From contig JAJEKV010000002.1 of NCBI GenBank assembly GCA_021234155.1, positions 41,963,203 to 42,027,202 of the forward strand: a stretch of DNA of 64,000 bases, in the 5' to 3' direction. Shown here piece after piece: positions 51,521-63,221 of the stretch. Position numbers and translations under genes: made by a program. The stretch's first letter is position 1; each line of letters begins with the position of its first letter. Under the pieces are notes generated by a model. The model had not been told where the DNA came from and did not search any database. It saw nothing but the letters and a program-made list of their open reading frames with translations. The stretch comes from Isoetes taiwanensis (lineage: Eukaryota; Streptophyta; Lycopodiopsida; Isoetales; Isoetaceae).

Positions 51521-53536
51521 AAAATTAAAACACTACATGGTTTTTCCCTTGGTTGTGACTACAAAACCATTTTACAAAACCAATACATGTTTGTGGGTTG
51601 ATATCATTAAAAACCATATGAGGCTAAACTAATGGGTTCTTTTGTAAGGTTTGTTAGGGCGGTGTTATGGTATGGCAATTGCTAATGGTTTCCTTTGTAG
51701 AGTTTGTCAAAGTGGTATAGCATGTTGGTAAATTTATGTGGTATATTATAGTGTTTTAAGGGTATGGTTAGTCCCTATGGTATAACACGATGGTGTGGAT
51801 GTGGTTTAATATGCTGCTCTATTCATGTGATTCTATAGTGTGGTTGGTTATTGTGGTGAACTAGCATGGCTAATTGTCATGGTAAATGCATATGGTTCAC
51901 AATGTGTTAGATTCAAATTACTATTACTATTAGTAATAGTTAATTCCAAATGTGCATGGTTTGGTTATGCCTTATCTTCGTGGTTATCATTTATAAACCA
52001 GTGATGATAACCAGTAACACTTTGTTGTTTAAATCATTTCAACAACCAGTAACACTTTGTTGTTTAAACCACTTCAACTTTATTCAACAATCATTTCAAC
52101 AACCAGTAACACTTTGTTGTTGTTTAAACCATTTCAACTTTATTCAACTAAAATCTATTACGAAGTAACGTTTTGTTGTTTAAAGCATTTCAATAGTATT
52201 TAACAAACTATTAAAGAATTGCGTATTGTTGTACTTATTACGTCCATGTCAATATGTATGCTTTCAGGAGTAAGGGGATTTGAACCCCAACCATTTCCAT
52301 AACTCATAAACAAAGATAAATCTATTTTCAAAAATACTTACAAAACAAATTCAGATAAAAACATCTTATAGAAAGACCAACCTTGCACTTGTAAGTACCT
52401 AAATATCAAAACAAATTAAGATAGAAATGTCTTAAAGAAAGAAAGTATTGACTTTGCACTTGTATTTAAGTACATAAATAACAGAAACATAATGCAGCTT
52501 AAACCAATCACCTCTACTTCCGTCCGGTGATGCAATAAAGTATGAAAAGATAACTTCTTACTTTAAGGTCTATAAAGGCTCCTGTAAATTGTACCAAGAT
52601 CTGACATATAAAAGCATATAAACACACACCTATGGTAGGTGGGAAAATGGAGGCATGATAATAACGGGCACAATGGAAAAGCAGCACTAAAACCTATTAT
52701 ATATGTTAAAAGATCAATTTATATGTTGCATGCAAGCTTTGTTAACCCACATGATATAAATGTGTAGTGCAACATACCTATGTTTTTGGTGCTCATGAAT
52801 ATAAATCTGTATTCAGAGCCCGTCATCCCTGTATTTTGAGACCACATAAACAGCAAAGCCACAAAGAACCTTGATTCAAAGAACCATAATTGAAAGCAAA
52901 CTTGTGTGACCAGATTTTCAGATATTGCAGAACCCATTGCAACATCTTTTTCTTTGAACAATATGCAGCATGTTCAAAAGGAGCCTTCAATAACTTGTCG
53001 AAATTCTAAACCTGCTATCTTACCATATCTGCAATCAACCAAGACCAGGATCTTCTAAGTTGGTCACTATAAGCAAGGTCTCTATGGGTTCCGATTAAAA
53101 TAGTAAGGATGGGGCAGTGGTCACCAAAAGCCTGATTGGTCACCAAGCATGGTCATGCTGTGTGCACGCCACTGCAGAGGACAGTTTGTCTTCATTTCAT
53201 TTCCGTTCCTTTCAGCACCTCACATTGCTTCAGCATTTCCACCCTTGCATTCCCCACATAAATTAAAGAGAAGAAATATACAAGCAGCAGCAGCAGCAGC
53301 TATCTTAGAGGTGAGACTTATCTAGAGGTGAGACTTATCGCCCTTATAGCCATTTGCAGAAAAAACATTGCTGGATCTGCTCCATTGATTTCGTCTCCAG
53401 CACAGTAGATGCCAAAAATTGCAGAGGGCCTCCTGTGTAGCAGATTCTTTAGAGCTAACTTACAATGAAGAGAGGAATAGAGTAGCAGAGGCTAAGTTAC
53501 CTTCGTAATAGAGGTTGCCAGTCCCAACTCCAGCTC
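51521..53536. other. AT-rich DNA with tandem repeats, no recognised gene
   Basis: 51,532 starts CACTACATGGTTTTTCCC, like a CACTA end, but no partner end is found. 51,650-51,950 is rich in ATGGT repeats. 51,980-52,215 holds three to four copies of AACACTTTGTTGTTTAAACC with TTCAACTTTATTCAAC. A tRNA-like GGATTTGAACCCC lies at 52,279. (AGC)5 at about 53,284 and a 17-bp duplication TAGAGGTGAGACTTATC at 53,307-53,340 follow. Confidence 0.5.
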
Positions 53537-53694
<158 letters not shown>

Positions 53695-54183
53695 GTCCAA
53701 ATCCTCTTAAACAATCCCAGCACAAATTTCCTTCAAAAACCTAGCCACCAGAGTATTTGATCTAGTGCACCCCAATACTTTCCCCTGTATAGAAAAGTTC
53801 TGCCAGGTTCTGCAAAAGGCTTTTGAACCCGCAAAGCCTAAAACGCAGGGAATGAAGAACCCTGTCTGGCTAATGATGCATTCGACCATATCTTCTGAGC
53901 AGAAACCTGAAAACCCACAACTCGATCCTGCTCAAACAGGCCCCCCATTGCATCCCGGATAAATAACTGCTTAATAGATGGAATAACTACCACATGCAGC
54001 GGCTGGGGACCATAGCAAAACAAAAAACTGTACTAGAAATGTTGCTGCCGGAGCTATGGTGGAAGCCAAGATGCCCAGAGAAAAGGGCATCCAAAGGGGG
54101 CCACTAAATGCGGCCAAAGTAAACTAAAATATACTAGAAACCGTGTGGAAAAGGGAGCAAAGCAAGGTTTAAGACTTACGTAT

Positions 54184-54520
54184 GTACCAAGAATAAGGAA
54201 GACTACTCTGCGCCTCCTACACATCTGGTCGAAGTCGATTGAGTCGCTTAAGAGGATGCATTAGAAGGAGGAAAACATGGCAACCTAGAAGTGGATATAT
54301 GGCGACGATGATCACTTGCATATTGTGCATAGCTCGAGCGCCATAGCCGGAAGTATGGCAATATTCGCCATAGCTGAGCACTAGAACAGGCATGCAAATG
54401 GAAGGCAGCAAGGGCGGGAAAGTGGCGGGCGTAGGGGGAAAAGGGGCGGTCCAATAGGAGCATTCTACTAGGATCGAAATCTCGACCATTGATCACGATC
54501 AAATCTAGACCGTTCATCTC
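54184..54520 (-). promoter_or_regulatory. Promoter/5' leader-like module, copy 2
   Basis: Minus strand: GAGATGAACGGTCTAGATTT, a repeat of GATC-containing sequence, CTATTGG (inverted CCAAT), a C/T-rich tract and GGCTATGGCG. It ends near a splice-donor-like ACGTAAGTC at about 54,180. It lies 490 bp upstream of the BES1/BZR1 fragment and probably represents its first, non-coding exon. The same layout is at 19,700-19,960. Confidence 0.4.
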
Positions 54521-55439
54521 GCCTAAAAATAATCTATATTAAAATATTATACCTGTATTAATCTCCGTGGACGATAAAAGTACCTTCCTTCCTTCCTTCC
54601 TTCCTTCCCCCAGCCGCCGCCTTATGCAAGCCTGGCATAGAACCCAAATGCAATCTCCAGTTTGGATCTATGCTATATTGAAATAACTGCAATTGATCCA
54701 AAATGGTAAGTGAGATGTTTAGTGTAAATGCTACTTGTTGTTTTGTTGTTTTGTTCTTATCTTATCTTATCTAAAAGTAATTGTGCCTGAAGCACCAGGA
54801 GTTACTCAAATGTGCCTAAAGGGCAGTGCGCTCGAATTATCGAGTGTTACCCTAGCGGTAGTTAGAGCGTTATTGACTCGTTGGCTACTTGCATTATAGG
54901 TGCTTGTGATGGTGTTTGAAAAATAAGAACTTTCAGGTTAGATAGCTTTGCCTTGTGATCAGGCGTTATTTGGACCTGCCTTAGCTTAAATCTATTGAAT
55001 TTGATTAGCCACAAAGGGGAGTTGTTTATCACTATGGAATTCGATTGCCCAAATACTAGATCACTCCATCGATGCGCCATCGCCAAGCAGCGCTCCATCG
55101 ATGCCAAAAATCAGTTGAGAAACCAAGCTACTGAGAGATAGCAAAGCCAAAACATGCATTCGGCAAGCGGGATGCTCCATACTTTCTAAGAAGAAGGAAA
55201 AAACTTTATCCGGACTAGCCAGGCCGCCATGCAAGCAAGAAACAAAAAAGTGTAGGGGTCTCAGTGAGGAGGCGGTTTACACACAAATCTCATTAACTGC
55301 CGCTCTCTATAACGATTCCTCTCTCCGTAATGAATCAAGAAAAAAAAGGATGGATAAATTGTTTTTAGCTTTACGTAAAAATTCTCTTGTCTTATCTTAT
55401 TATCTCAGCCTATGTTTTTGGAAGAGGTAATTTTCACCG
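54521..55439. other. No gene seen; (CCTT)n microsatellite
   Basis: (CCTT) repeats at 54,583-54,608, CTTATCTTATCT repeats at about 54,755-54,771. A GGAA microsatellite of the same type in opposite sense lies at 37,247-37,269. Otherwise unremarkable. Confidence 0.5.
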
Positions 55440-55770
55440 CCTCAAAATTTTGCGGTGAAATTACGTGTGGCCAGGCCGCTTCAGCGACTCCGCCCATCTC
55501 GCCCACCAGCTTCGCTGGCGGCCCGAACTTTCACCAAAATTTTCAGTGGTGAAAATTCCCCGACGAAAAAAGCGGGGGGCTTGAGATTTGCGGCAGATTT
55601 CTTCGGCCGATTTCCGGCAAGTTTTCTTTGGCAGCGCCGCTTTGCAGGGGAAGGTCAGTTCATTGCAGAGGAGTATTGCAGCGAGGGGCAAATCGGCTGG
55701 CGATCGATTCAAGTTTTAATCTGAAAAAACAGTCGTTTGGGGGCAAAATTTCAAGCCCCCTGTTTTTTCG
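55430..55770. other. GC-rich island with stacked hairpins
   Basis: Inverted repeats TTCACCGC...GCGGTGAA (about 55,433-55,460) and TTCACC...GGTGAA (about 55,530-55,555), then a strong hairpin at 55,723-55,769. An 89-codon plus-strand frame and an 83-codon minus-strand frame cross it, but neither looks like a known protein. Base composition differs sharply from the AT-rich flanks. Confidence 0.45.
55723..55769. repeat. Two-tier hairpin
   Basis: Outer stem GAAAAAACA/TGTTTTTTC (9 bp) and inner stem GGGGGC/GCCCCC (6 bp), separated by a 7-nt one-sided bulge and closed by a 10-nt loop. The pattern, ending in a T run, would resemble a strong terminator in bacteria; in a plant it is just a stable fold. 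Confidence 0.75.
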
Positions 55771-57529
55771 TAAAGTGGAGATATGACTCACGTTGACATA
55801 TTTCTCTTAAGGGAATTCTCATGCTTATTACCTCCAAGAATTCCATTTCCAAGTTATATTTTGCCCCCTAGGTGGAGGTATAAACCCTGTGGGAAGTATT
55901 TTTTGCGATCCCTTCGCGTTTTTCTTTTCTTGCTGGTGCACCTTTATATATCAAAATTGATAAATTGATACTAAGATTTTCTTTTCCTTTTTTATTTTTC
56001 TTTTTGTCTTGTTTTTTGGGCATAATCAACCACCACTATGTGTAGCAACTTCTCCTGTTGTTGCAATGGTGTGGAAAAAAGTTGCATGGATCATTGCGAC
56101 TCTTGTAGAGATAAGATCAAAGGTGCATATCGATGGAGAGCAGTGGAGATGGATGGGTCAATTTTGGAGATCAATCTTCGTTGAACATATCATGATTCAT
56201 ATTTGGTGAACAAGAATTTAAGCAGTGCTAGAAAAGCATACATGGTATAGACATGATATTTGTAGGCATGGCAGAATTTAAAAGTCAGAATCCCACAATC
56301 ATCGATCGTAGCACCCTAGCTATCCTCTAGGCGAGAACACGGGGCAATAATGCAGTAGGTTTAAATCCCACGTGTTCTCAAATCAAAAGGTTTTTAGGTT
56401 GTAGTTTTATTGTTTTTTTCTCATTATTATCTAGGAACCAAGCCCGCATGATTGTTCAGACGCTATGATTGTTTACAATGTATGAGTCCCTAATGTATCG
56501 GATGGACTAATATGCATGCATGGGAAAGCGATTTAAGTATATTTAATACCCATTTGTAATTTTTCCATGGTGGAGGTGTAAGTTTGGCGTAAGTCTCTCC
56601 ATATGTGTGATTCTTAGTTGTGTTTTATACTGTTTTTTGTTATATCATGGTAATCAACCTCGTTGCATTCCCCAAGGTTACATGTCCCGATGTTCAGACC
56701 CTAGTCTTAATTGCACACTTGGTGGTGGTACGAGTACCCCTATATATGTGGTCAATCATTTGACAATAATGATGAAAAACTACTGAGAATAAATTTTTTG
56801 GTAGTAATATTAGTGCAATAAGTGGGGCTCCTATAGCAACAATAATGGATTTTGTGGGTGATTGCGTAGTTTGCACTTGTACCCATTAAGTACTTTGGGA
56901 GGCATCAACTATTTAGTTTTGGTCATTTTTGTACGGAGGGAGTGGTGTTCCAATGTTAGTCCTATCTCTGGGATGAGGTGTGTTTCGGTTTGAATAGGTT
57001 CATTGAGCTTGTTCTATTCTATTCTATTCTATTCTATTCTATACTATTCTATTCTATGGCATAAATCATTTCAGTGTAGCCCCAGGGATTCAATATTATT
57101 TGTAGTATGGGACATCTGTCAATGCATGTCATGTAAATTTTGTCTTTTATTTATTTAACTCCTTTTAACTTGTGTATGCATGAACTGCTACTTTTTTGCT
57201 GCTTTTTAGATGGTCACTCCTGCATGTACACCACCTATCATTTTTGAGAACATTTACTACAATATTTTCCATCAAGGTCTTACTATAGTCCTTATGATTT
57301 GGTATTGCAACAACCATACATTCTGCAGCAGACCGGCATTTAAGTCTTCCTTGTTTTATGATTTAACTAAATGGGGCTATTCCTCAATATGCTCAATGCC
57401 TTAATCAAGGTCCTATATTCCATCAGGTAGTACTTCTTGTTTTTTTTAATCCATTTGGATTTTGGGCACAAATATATTCTGCTATTCACATTGTATCTGC
57501 ACTATCTTACTTTTCATTTCCATCATAAC
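55771..57529. other. No gene seen; tRNA-like inverted repeat and (ATTCT)n
   Basis: 56,333-56,379: GAGAACACG...CGTGTTCTC enclosing GGTTTAAATCCC, a Pol III B-box-like string. 57,010-57,057: (ATTCT)n microsatellite of about nine units. Remaining sequence is AT-rich without coding signal. Confidence 0.5.
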
Positions 57530-57785
57530 TGAAGATGTAAATTAACAGCTACAGGGAAAATCAGTACATCCGAAAGTCTAATTATGCACTTTCATTTTCA
57601 TTTTCATCTTAACTTAAGATGTATATCAACAGCCATTTATGAGGAAATACCATTACATATATTCCTGGAAAAAATCAGTAATTTTCATCTTAACGTATAT
57701 CAACAGCCAATTATGAGGAAATACCATTACATATATTCCTGGGAAAAAATCAGTACATATAAAAGTCTATTTATGCACTTTTAGT
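57530..57785 (+). repeat. Short tandem duplication, about 80-100 bp units
   Basis: TATCAACAGCCATTTATGAG (57,622) and TATCAACAGCCAATTATGAG (57,697) each continue with GAAATACCATTACATATATT; a diverged earlier unit starts near 57,530. Confidence 0.8.
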
Positions 57786-58113
57786 ATAGTGAAAACACTG
57801 CTGCTTTGACTTATCATAAGCCCATGAAAACCATACAGAACAGAGATGGTGATAATACCTGATTTTCGTATGAAACCCGTGCATTATGTCTTTGAAAGGA
57901 AATTTTTTTTAAGGGGAAAAAAACCTATGCAACTATAGCTGTAAATACCAAACAGTAGGTCTTTTGTCACAATATATTCCAAAACTTGTGTCCATTTTTG
58001 TAGCAAGATCATCCATTCCTTTAGAGTATTTATCCTAGACCCATACATCCGTTTCGAGCAGCCATACATCATAACAGCAAAAGAGATACATTGAGAGAAG
58101 AATCACCACGTAC

Positions 58114-58250
58114 CTGCAGCCAATCATGTATACATTAGCAGTAATCCCGGTAATGCAACAAGGGCCAAAAGGTACTTTGGGTGATTCTTGGCTTATCGCC
58201 CTTCACCCAATGCACCTTTTGCTCTTGATAAATGAAAGTCTACTAAGAAT
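58114..58250 (-). other. Putative exon, duplicated at 61,177
   Basis: Minus strand ends TTGGCTGCAG with a donor GTACGT at 58,113. About 100 bp upstream (ACCTTTTGGCCCTTGTTGCA) matches the segment ending at 61,177. Conservation of the splice-like edge between the copies hints at a real exon, but no protein is recognised. Confidence 0.3.
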
Positions 58251-58738
58251 GCACAGATCAAGGTAATACAACATTTTCCATAATTTAATCCCTTTGTAAC
58301 TATCTAGTAGTTAGCTTGTCTTTGAAATGATGGACTAAAAACATGTCCCGGATATCTTACCTTATTCATCAGAAGAAGGTCATATAATAACTTACCTCAT
58401 TGATCTGCTGGGATAGTTTAGTCATAGCAGACAAAGATCATATTTTTTCAAACAGAGCATGCTTTAATATTTAGGCTCTTTTATTTTGTGCCTCTAACCA
58501 GCAAAGAGAACCATTCAAAAGGTTAGTATTTGGAGAAGCATCATGCAGACACGAAATCTATTCTTATGCTATTATTTTTTGAATATAAGATATATCTGTA
58601 GCTCACGACACAGTCTATTAAAATGCATGTATCGATTAAAGGCCATGTTCCTGTCCAGTATCAGTTAAAGACCAGGCTGTATCTTATAATTCGAGTGCAC
58701 TCCTTTTGCATGTAAACAACTGGATCACAAATTTATAC

Positions 58739-58939
58739 CTGTAAGTCTTCAGCATCAGAATCAACATCCTCTTCATTTTGTTGCGTTTCTGGAACATATG
58801 GTTCATTGCTATTATTGCCTCTATAATACCCAGCATGATTACGATTGAATCCTCCACCCCTTTTTGCTACAAAGCCAGTACCACCATCATCAAAGTTTCG
58901 TTTAGAATCAAAGCTTCTACCACCGCCACGTCTACTCAT
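58739..58939 (-). CDS. Putative first coding exon of an RG-rich protein
   Basis: ATG at 58,939; 67 codons end exactly at a CAG/GTATAA donor (58,738) in phase 0. The N-terminus is Arg/Gly/Phe-rich (MSRRGGGRSFDSKRNFDDGG), then Asn/Tyr-rich, and ends acidic (NEEDVDSDAEDLQ). Such tails occur in RNA-binding and mRNP proteins. No globular domain in this exon and I cannot follow the next one. It could be a genuine host gene or a captured exon. Confidence 0.4.
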
Positions 58940-59279
58940 CTTGAGTTTTCTGATCCTTTGGACCAGCGTAGCTCCTTTCTATCTCTATTTCTGGTGCTAG
59001 TTCTTCCTCTGATCTATGTCTACCAGACTATTTACCAGAAATAAATTCCATTTTTCAAATCCAATGACTTACCCAGAAAGATATTGTGGCCATAAAGAAA
59101 GTCTGCATGGCAGTGCCAGTAATCGAGAGTGCCAGTAATCGAGACGCCGGATTCCTTAACTAGGTCAGAACCCTAGTTTTTTTCTTCAATGCATGCGGCC
59201 GTATTTTCAATTTCGTTTTTTATTTCTTCAATGGTTAATTCTATACTTTAGTAATGCAACTATCCCTTATTACTTTGGG
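58940..59279. other. Upstream region of the RG-rich exon
   Basis: Contains an AACTAGGGTTCTGACCTAGT stretch (minus strand, about 59,153-59,178) with an AACCCTAG core similar to the telo-box of plant promoters, and a short duplication GTGCCAGTAATCGAGA (59,114-59,142). Confidence 0.35.
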
Positions 59280-59860
59280 AATATAGCCAAATCCGAAACA
59301 AACTTTTATCTCTACATTGTTCCCTTAGGGTCATGTGCAACCTGCCCTCAATGCCAAAACTTGTTCTTATATCCATAACATGTCTGCTTAGAACATATTA
59401 ACCCTATTACAGTCAAGGTGATGTGTGATCAGATGCCCATATATTGCCCATATATTACTGGGAATCAGGAATTACTCTTAGAAGTTAGGCCATATTTTAT
59501 TTTTACTACCATGACGGAGCTGAACATATGCTCCTTTGCCTATTTTTGGCATATGCTATTAAACTTCATTGATTCACACTTAGTGCTGTATGTCTCCCTT
59601 ATAGCCAAAATCTGCAACCTTAGGGTCACGTATAATACGCCCCTAGTGCCACACTAGTTCGTATATCCATATTAAATGCATTTAGAGATAAACAGCAACT
59701 TTAGGCACATATGTACTGTGCGGTCAGTCTACCTACATTACCAGAAATCAGAATTTACCAAAGCTGGTAGAAATTTGGGTCATATCTCATTCCAATTACC
59801 ATGATAGATCTATATAAATGCTCACTGCCTGATTATTGGCATATGCCATCATATTAAAAA
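59280..59860 (+). repeat. Degenerate tandem duplication, about 290-bp unit
   Basis: TTAGGGTCATGTGCAACCTG (about 59,328) and TTAGGGTCACGTATAATACG (about 59,619), with TGTGATCAGATGCCCATATA (59,424) and TGTGCGGTCAGTCTACCTAC (59,717), follow in the same order 290 bp apart. Confidence 0.7.
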
Positions 59861-59861
59861 A

Positions 59862-60638
59862 AAAAACCAGTCCAACCTAGATATCTAGGCTGCACATCAG
59901 CCTCGGTCAATCCCAGGAACTGTATTATCAATCCAGACGAAGAAAAATCCAAGTCTGGTACTTATGATCCAATAGCTAGATCCCTTTTGTCATAAAACAA
60001 ATGTAGCCAATGAAAATCTACGTTCAAATAAGAACCATGTCTAAATACAAGAAAAGGGACATGCGAACAAAGTTTACTCTTACAAGTTATCTTACCAAAT
60101 AGTCTTCTAGTGCCTGTGAGCCAAACTAAGTCCTCCAGGTTAAGGTATTCCATTAAGAAGATATATTGTTGACGCTTTTAAACCATTGCAAGCACATTCC
60201 AAACATTTATATTATTTAGAAGAAAATTACACAGTGATCTTTGGTCCTTTTAGCCGCTCTACTCATGTAGAGACCATTTTTTACGTACACAAATAAGGAC
60301 AAATATGTAGCCAATGTGAAGATCAAGATGTAGCCAAGATCAAGCATGCATAATACATGTCTCATTTTACACATCCACGTGTTCATTAAAATTATAACAT
60401 TTATGTGTCACTCGGTCTCTTCACTACAAAGTTTGCACTTTACTACAAGGTGCCCGACATCCATGCTAAATTTGCACAGCCTACTCAAGGAGTCCATTAT
60501 CCACATTTAAATCAAATTCTCTAAATAATAGACACATCTCGATTTGCCAAGCTTATATTTTAGAACAAACATATCGTAGCTTTCATGCATGCATAGGTTT
60601 TGCATGTCATGGCCAAGTGGCTTATAAACTGACTTTTG
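59862..60638 (+). repeat. Direct repeat, copy 1 (partner at 63,222)
   Basis: 777 bp beginning in an A-tract followed by CCAGTCCAACCTAGATATCT. It is about 95% identical by eye to 63,222-64,000. It contains a minus-strand frame MEYLNLEDLVWLTGTRRLFG ending at a possible GTAAGA donor, conserved in both copies. Confidence 0.9.
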
Positions 60639-61176
60639 CATCTACCCTTTCTATTTTGCCACAGTTTTCATGCATGCAAAGGTTTTGCTTGTCATTGCCA
60701 AGTGGCCTATTAAGGCCATTGGTTCACATCTACACTGAACTAGCAGAGCAAAGTGCCTTGCACATTCTACAGGCTCACCATTTCATTTCCTAAAAAGGAA
60801 AGCGTGTATACATAGCAATAGTTCAACCAGATTTTACACCAGCTTGAGAATATAAATAAAAGTGAAAGTATTGCTTTAACTGCTTCAGAAATATATCATG
60901 ATAAAGTACTTTAATCTATAGATCCACCCAGACTGCCCATAGTTTTTTTATCGTAAAAAAGACCACTTCAAAAACATTTTATAGCTAAGGTAGATACAAC
61001 CAGTGCAATTGTAGCAGCAGATTCGAGAAGAGTCATGTAGAGGTCTGTCATAATAGTAGCCTTGCCTCCAGTTTTTTTCAAAAGAAACGGTCTTCCAATT
61101 TGTGACTCCATTCATACCCTAGCAAATCCACAAAACCGCAAGCAAAAAAATGACAAGGGCAGGAGAGGTCCGGTAC
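60639..61176. other. No gene seen; local duplication
   Basis: CATGCATGCAAAGGTTTTGCTTGTCATTGCCAAGTGGC (60,671 on) is a diverged direct repeat of 60,592-60,632. The rest is AT-rich. Confidence 0.5.
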
Positions 61177-61280
61177 CTGCAGCCAAACAACATGACATTA
61201 GCAATAAATTGGTACTGCATGAAGGGCCAAAAGGTACAATGGAGCCTCTCGGTTTATAGCCGATCAGCCCTTGTAACCTT
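61177..61280 (-). other. Putative exon, duplicate of 58,114
   Basis: Minus strand ends TTGGCTGCAG with donor GTACCG. ACCTTTTGGCCCTT and ATTGCTAATG are shared with the copy at 58,114. The offset between the copies is 3,063 bp. Confidence 0.3.
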
Positions 61281-61464
61281 TTTGCCCAGTTAGTAGAACC
61301 TGCTAGAATTGTATTTAATATTCATAAGTAAAGAGTGCAGAATGCATTGGTAAAGAAACTAACTTGTACTTCCTTTTAGCATATTGCAAACTAATGTATT
61401 ACATTTGATCACCACTGTTGTAGCTTAGATAATGCATGGACTCTAAAATTCATCAAAGAGATAC

Positions 61465-61640
61465 CTGGATTTCGTCCTTGATATGAAGAAAATCTTTCAT
61501 ATTGTTGTATTTCATCAGGAATATGAGAGCAATTAGTTTCAGCCAAAGACATGCAGTCAAGAAATGGTTCTTCAAAGAAAATATCACTTGAAGCTTCTTT
61601 ATCCGAATCGGGCCCAAGGGAATGAAGGGAATGCAATCGG
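61465..61640 (-). CDS. Putative second exon, acidic protein
   Basis: A minus-strand frame (LHSLHSLGPDSDKEASSDIF, then EPFLDCMSLAETNCSHIPDE) is open up to a CCAG/GTATCT donor at 61,464. An alternative frame is also open, so the assignment is uncertain. The acceptor is not defined (about 61,640-61,670). It follows the exon at 61,810-61,932 on the same strand. Confidence 0.35.
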
Positions 61641-61809
61641 AATCAAGTTCCCGCCATTATTCCATGGCTTCCATAAACAACCAGATATGTTTATCTTTGT
61701 AAAATCCTGGGGATCTTCCACATGTGCTAAATTGATTCGGTTCCAGGGCTATACACTAGGTTTTGACTAAAAAGAAAGGATCTCAGCTCAAGGAATGGAA
61801 TATACTTAC

Positions 61810-61932
61810 CTTTGCATCTGGAGCTGATAAAGACCCACATGCGTGAGATTCTGATTTTCGATTCTTGTAGAAGCTGCACCGCCACTTCAATTTGAAAGTT
61901 GTTAGGTTCTTTGTAGCCATCGATCCGTGCAT
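61810..61932 (-). CDS. Putative first coding exon of the same gene
   Basis: ATG at 61,932; 41 codons (MHGSMATKNLTTFKLKWRCS... ending ...LSAPDAK) end exactly at an AAG/GTAAGT donor (61,809), a perfect plant consensus, in phase 0. No domain recognised; not similar to the exon at 58,739. Confidence 0.4.
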
Positions 61933-63221
61933 GGCCCGGATAAAGGGAAAAATGGAGCTCTAACCTAATCCATACCATGGTATTTTATTTTTTAGAGTAT
62001 TACCTTGCTTTATGAGTAGTCTCTTAACTTGCGTACACCCCATTCAAAGGTCTTGTATTGTTACCAAGTCCACAGCTGAGCACCTAAGTTATTAAAGCCA
62101 CCATTGCTTAAAGTTCAAATAATTCAGTTGTAAATCAAGAAGTTCAAAGGTCCAAATTTAGGGTACTACACCCCGGTGGTTATGCTTATGAATAGACCAC
62201 ATGTTTCTGATAAGGCCAAAAGACCAACAAAAATTCCCTTAAATATATGGTGCGAATATATGGTTTAAATTACCATTAAATGTCTTTGCAGACCTTGTAG
62301 CGATGGTCGATCATCACGACCTAGTCGTCATATTTCCTATTATTTTCCATGGTAATATTTATGAATTAAAAAATCCTACCTCCTTCCGTAGGGACTGGGC
62401 TGACCTTTTTATGAAATGCATCATAGGGGGGGACCCCCTCTTGTCTGATGAGGCCAAACCCAACCCTATTGTGTATTTTTATCCCTATTGAATCAAACAA
62501 ATAAATAGGAGCATTTAGTTGTAGACTTACCTTTTAGTATTGGTTGCTGATAACTTGTATGAGAACATGCGCTTCACGTTTGAGTTCATATCTCCTGGTG
62601 CACCAGTGATAAATCATGGAATGGTAGCCATATAATTGGCTTTTTAGTTTTTCATGGCCAAATGGCCTATGAGGTACATGACCTCTTTGTTTTAAACCAG
62701 ATATCTGGTGGTGTAATATAAAGGTAAATGCATACCCTTTATTCAAGACATGCAGTCAATTAAAAATGAGATATATTTGTAAATATGAGCTATTGCAAAC
62801 CTCTTAGCCCATGAAATTGCAGCTCAGGATTGTTTGTATGGCCCTCTTTGGACATTCCATTTTGTTTGCTGGATACCCAGGTGGTTACACAGCAAATTTT
62901 TCTCACGTATAACTTCGAGCCTCGGCATCATAATATAGTCCCACAAATTGTAAACTTGGCGTGCATTGCATACAGTAATAACTTTCTATCCTGGCTGGCT
63001 GGAAATTCCAATGCGACCAACCCAGATAATTTTATTTCAGATCCGTTTCATCAGGAAGTTTTTGTCCTGTAGATAATCCAGTAATGTACAACATCAATGC
63101 ATGTTACATAGAGGTAATAATATATACACATACATGGTTACTGAAGTGTAATAAAAGAGTGAAGGGATATGGCTAGAGGACACAAGCAACCCTGGTTGAA
63201 CCAAGGAATTGAAGTGTCTAA
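61933..63221. other. No gene seen
   Basis: AT-rich. A plus-strand frame at 62,303-62,491 and others are short and not protein-like. A GGATATGGCTAGAGGACACA segment precedes the second direct repeat. Confidence 0.4.

Noticed and set aside
55455-55724. 89-codon plus-strand ORF as a protein-coding gene
   Set aside because: Arises in a GC-rich island, overlaps an equally long minus-strand frame, and shows no motif.
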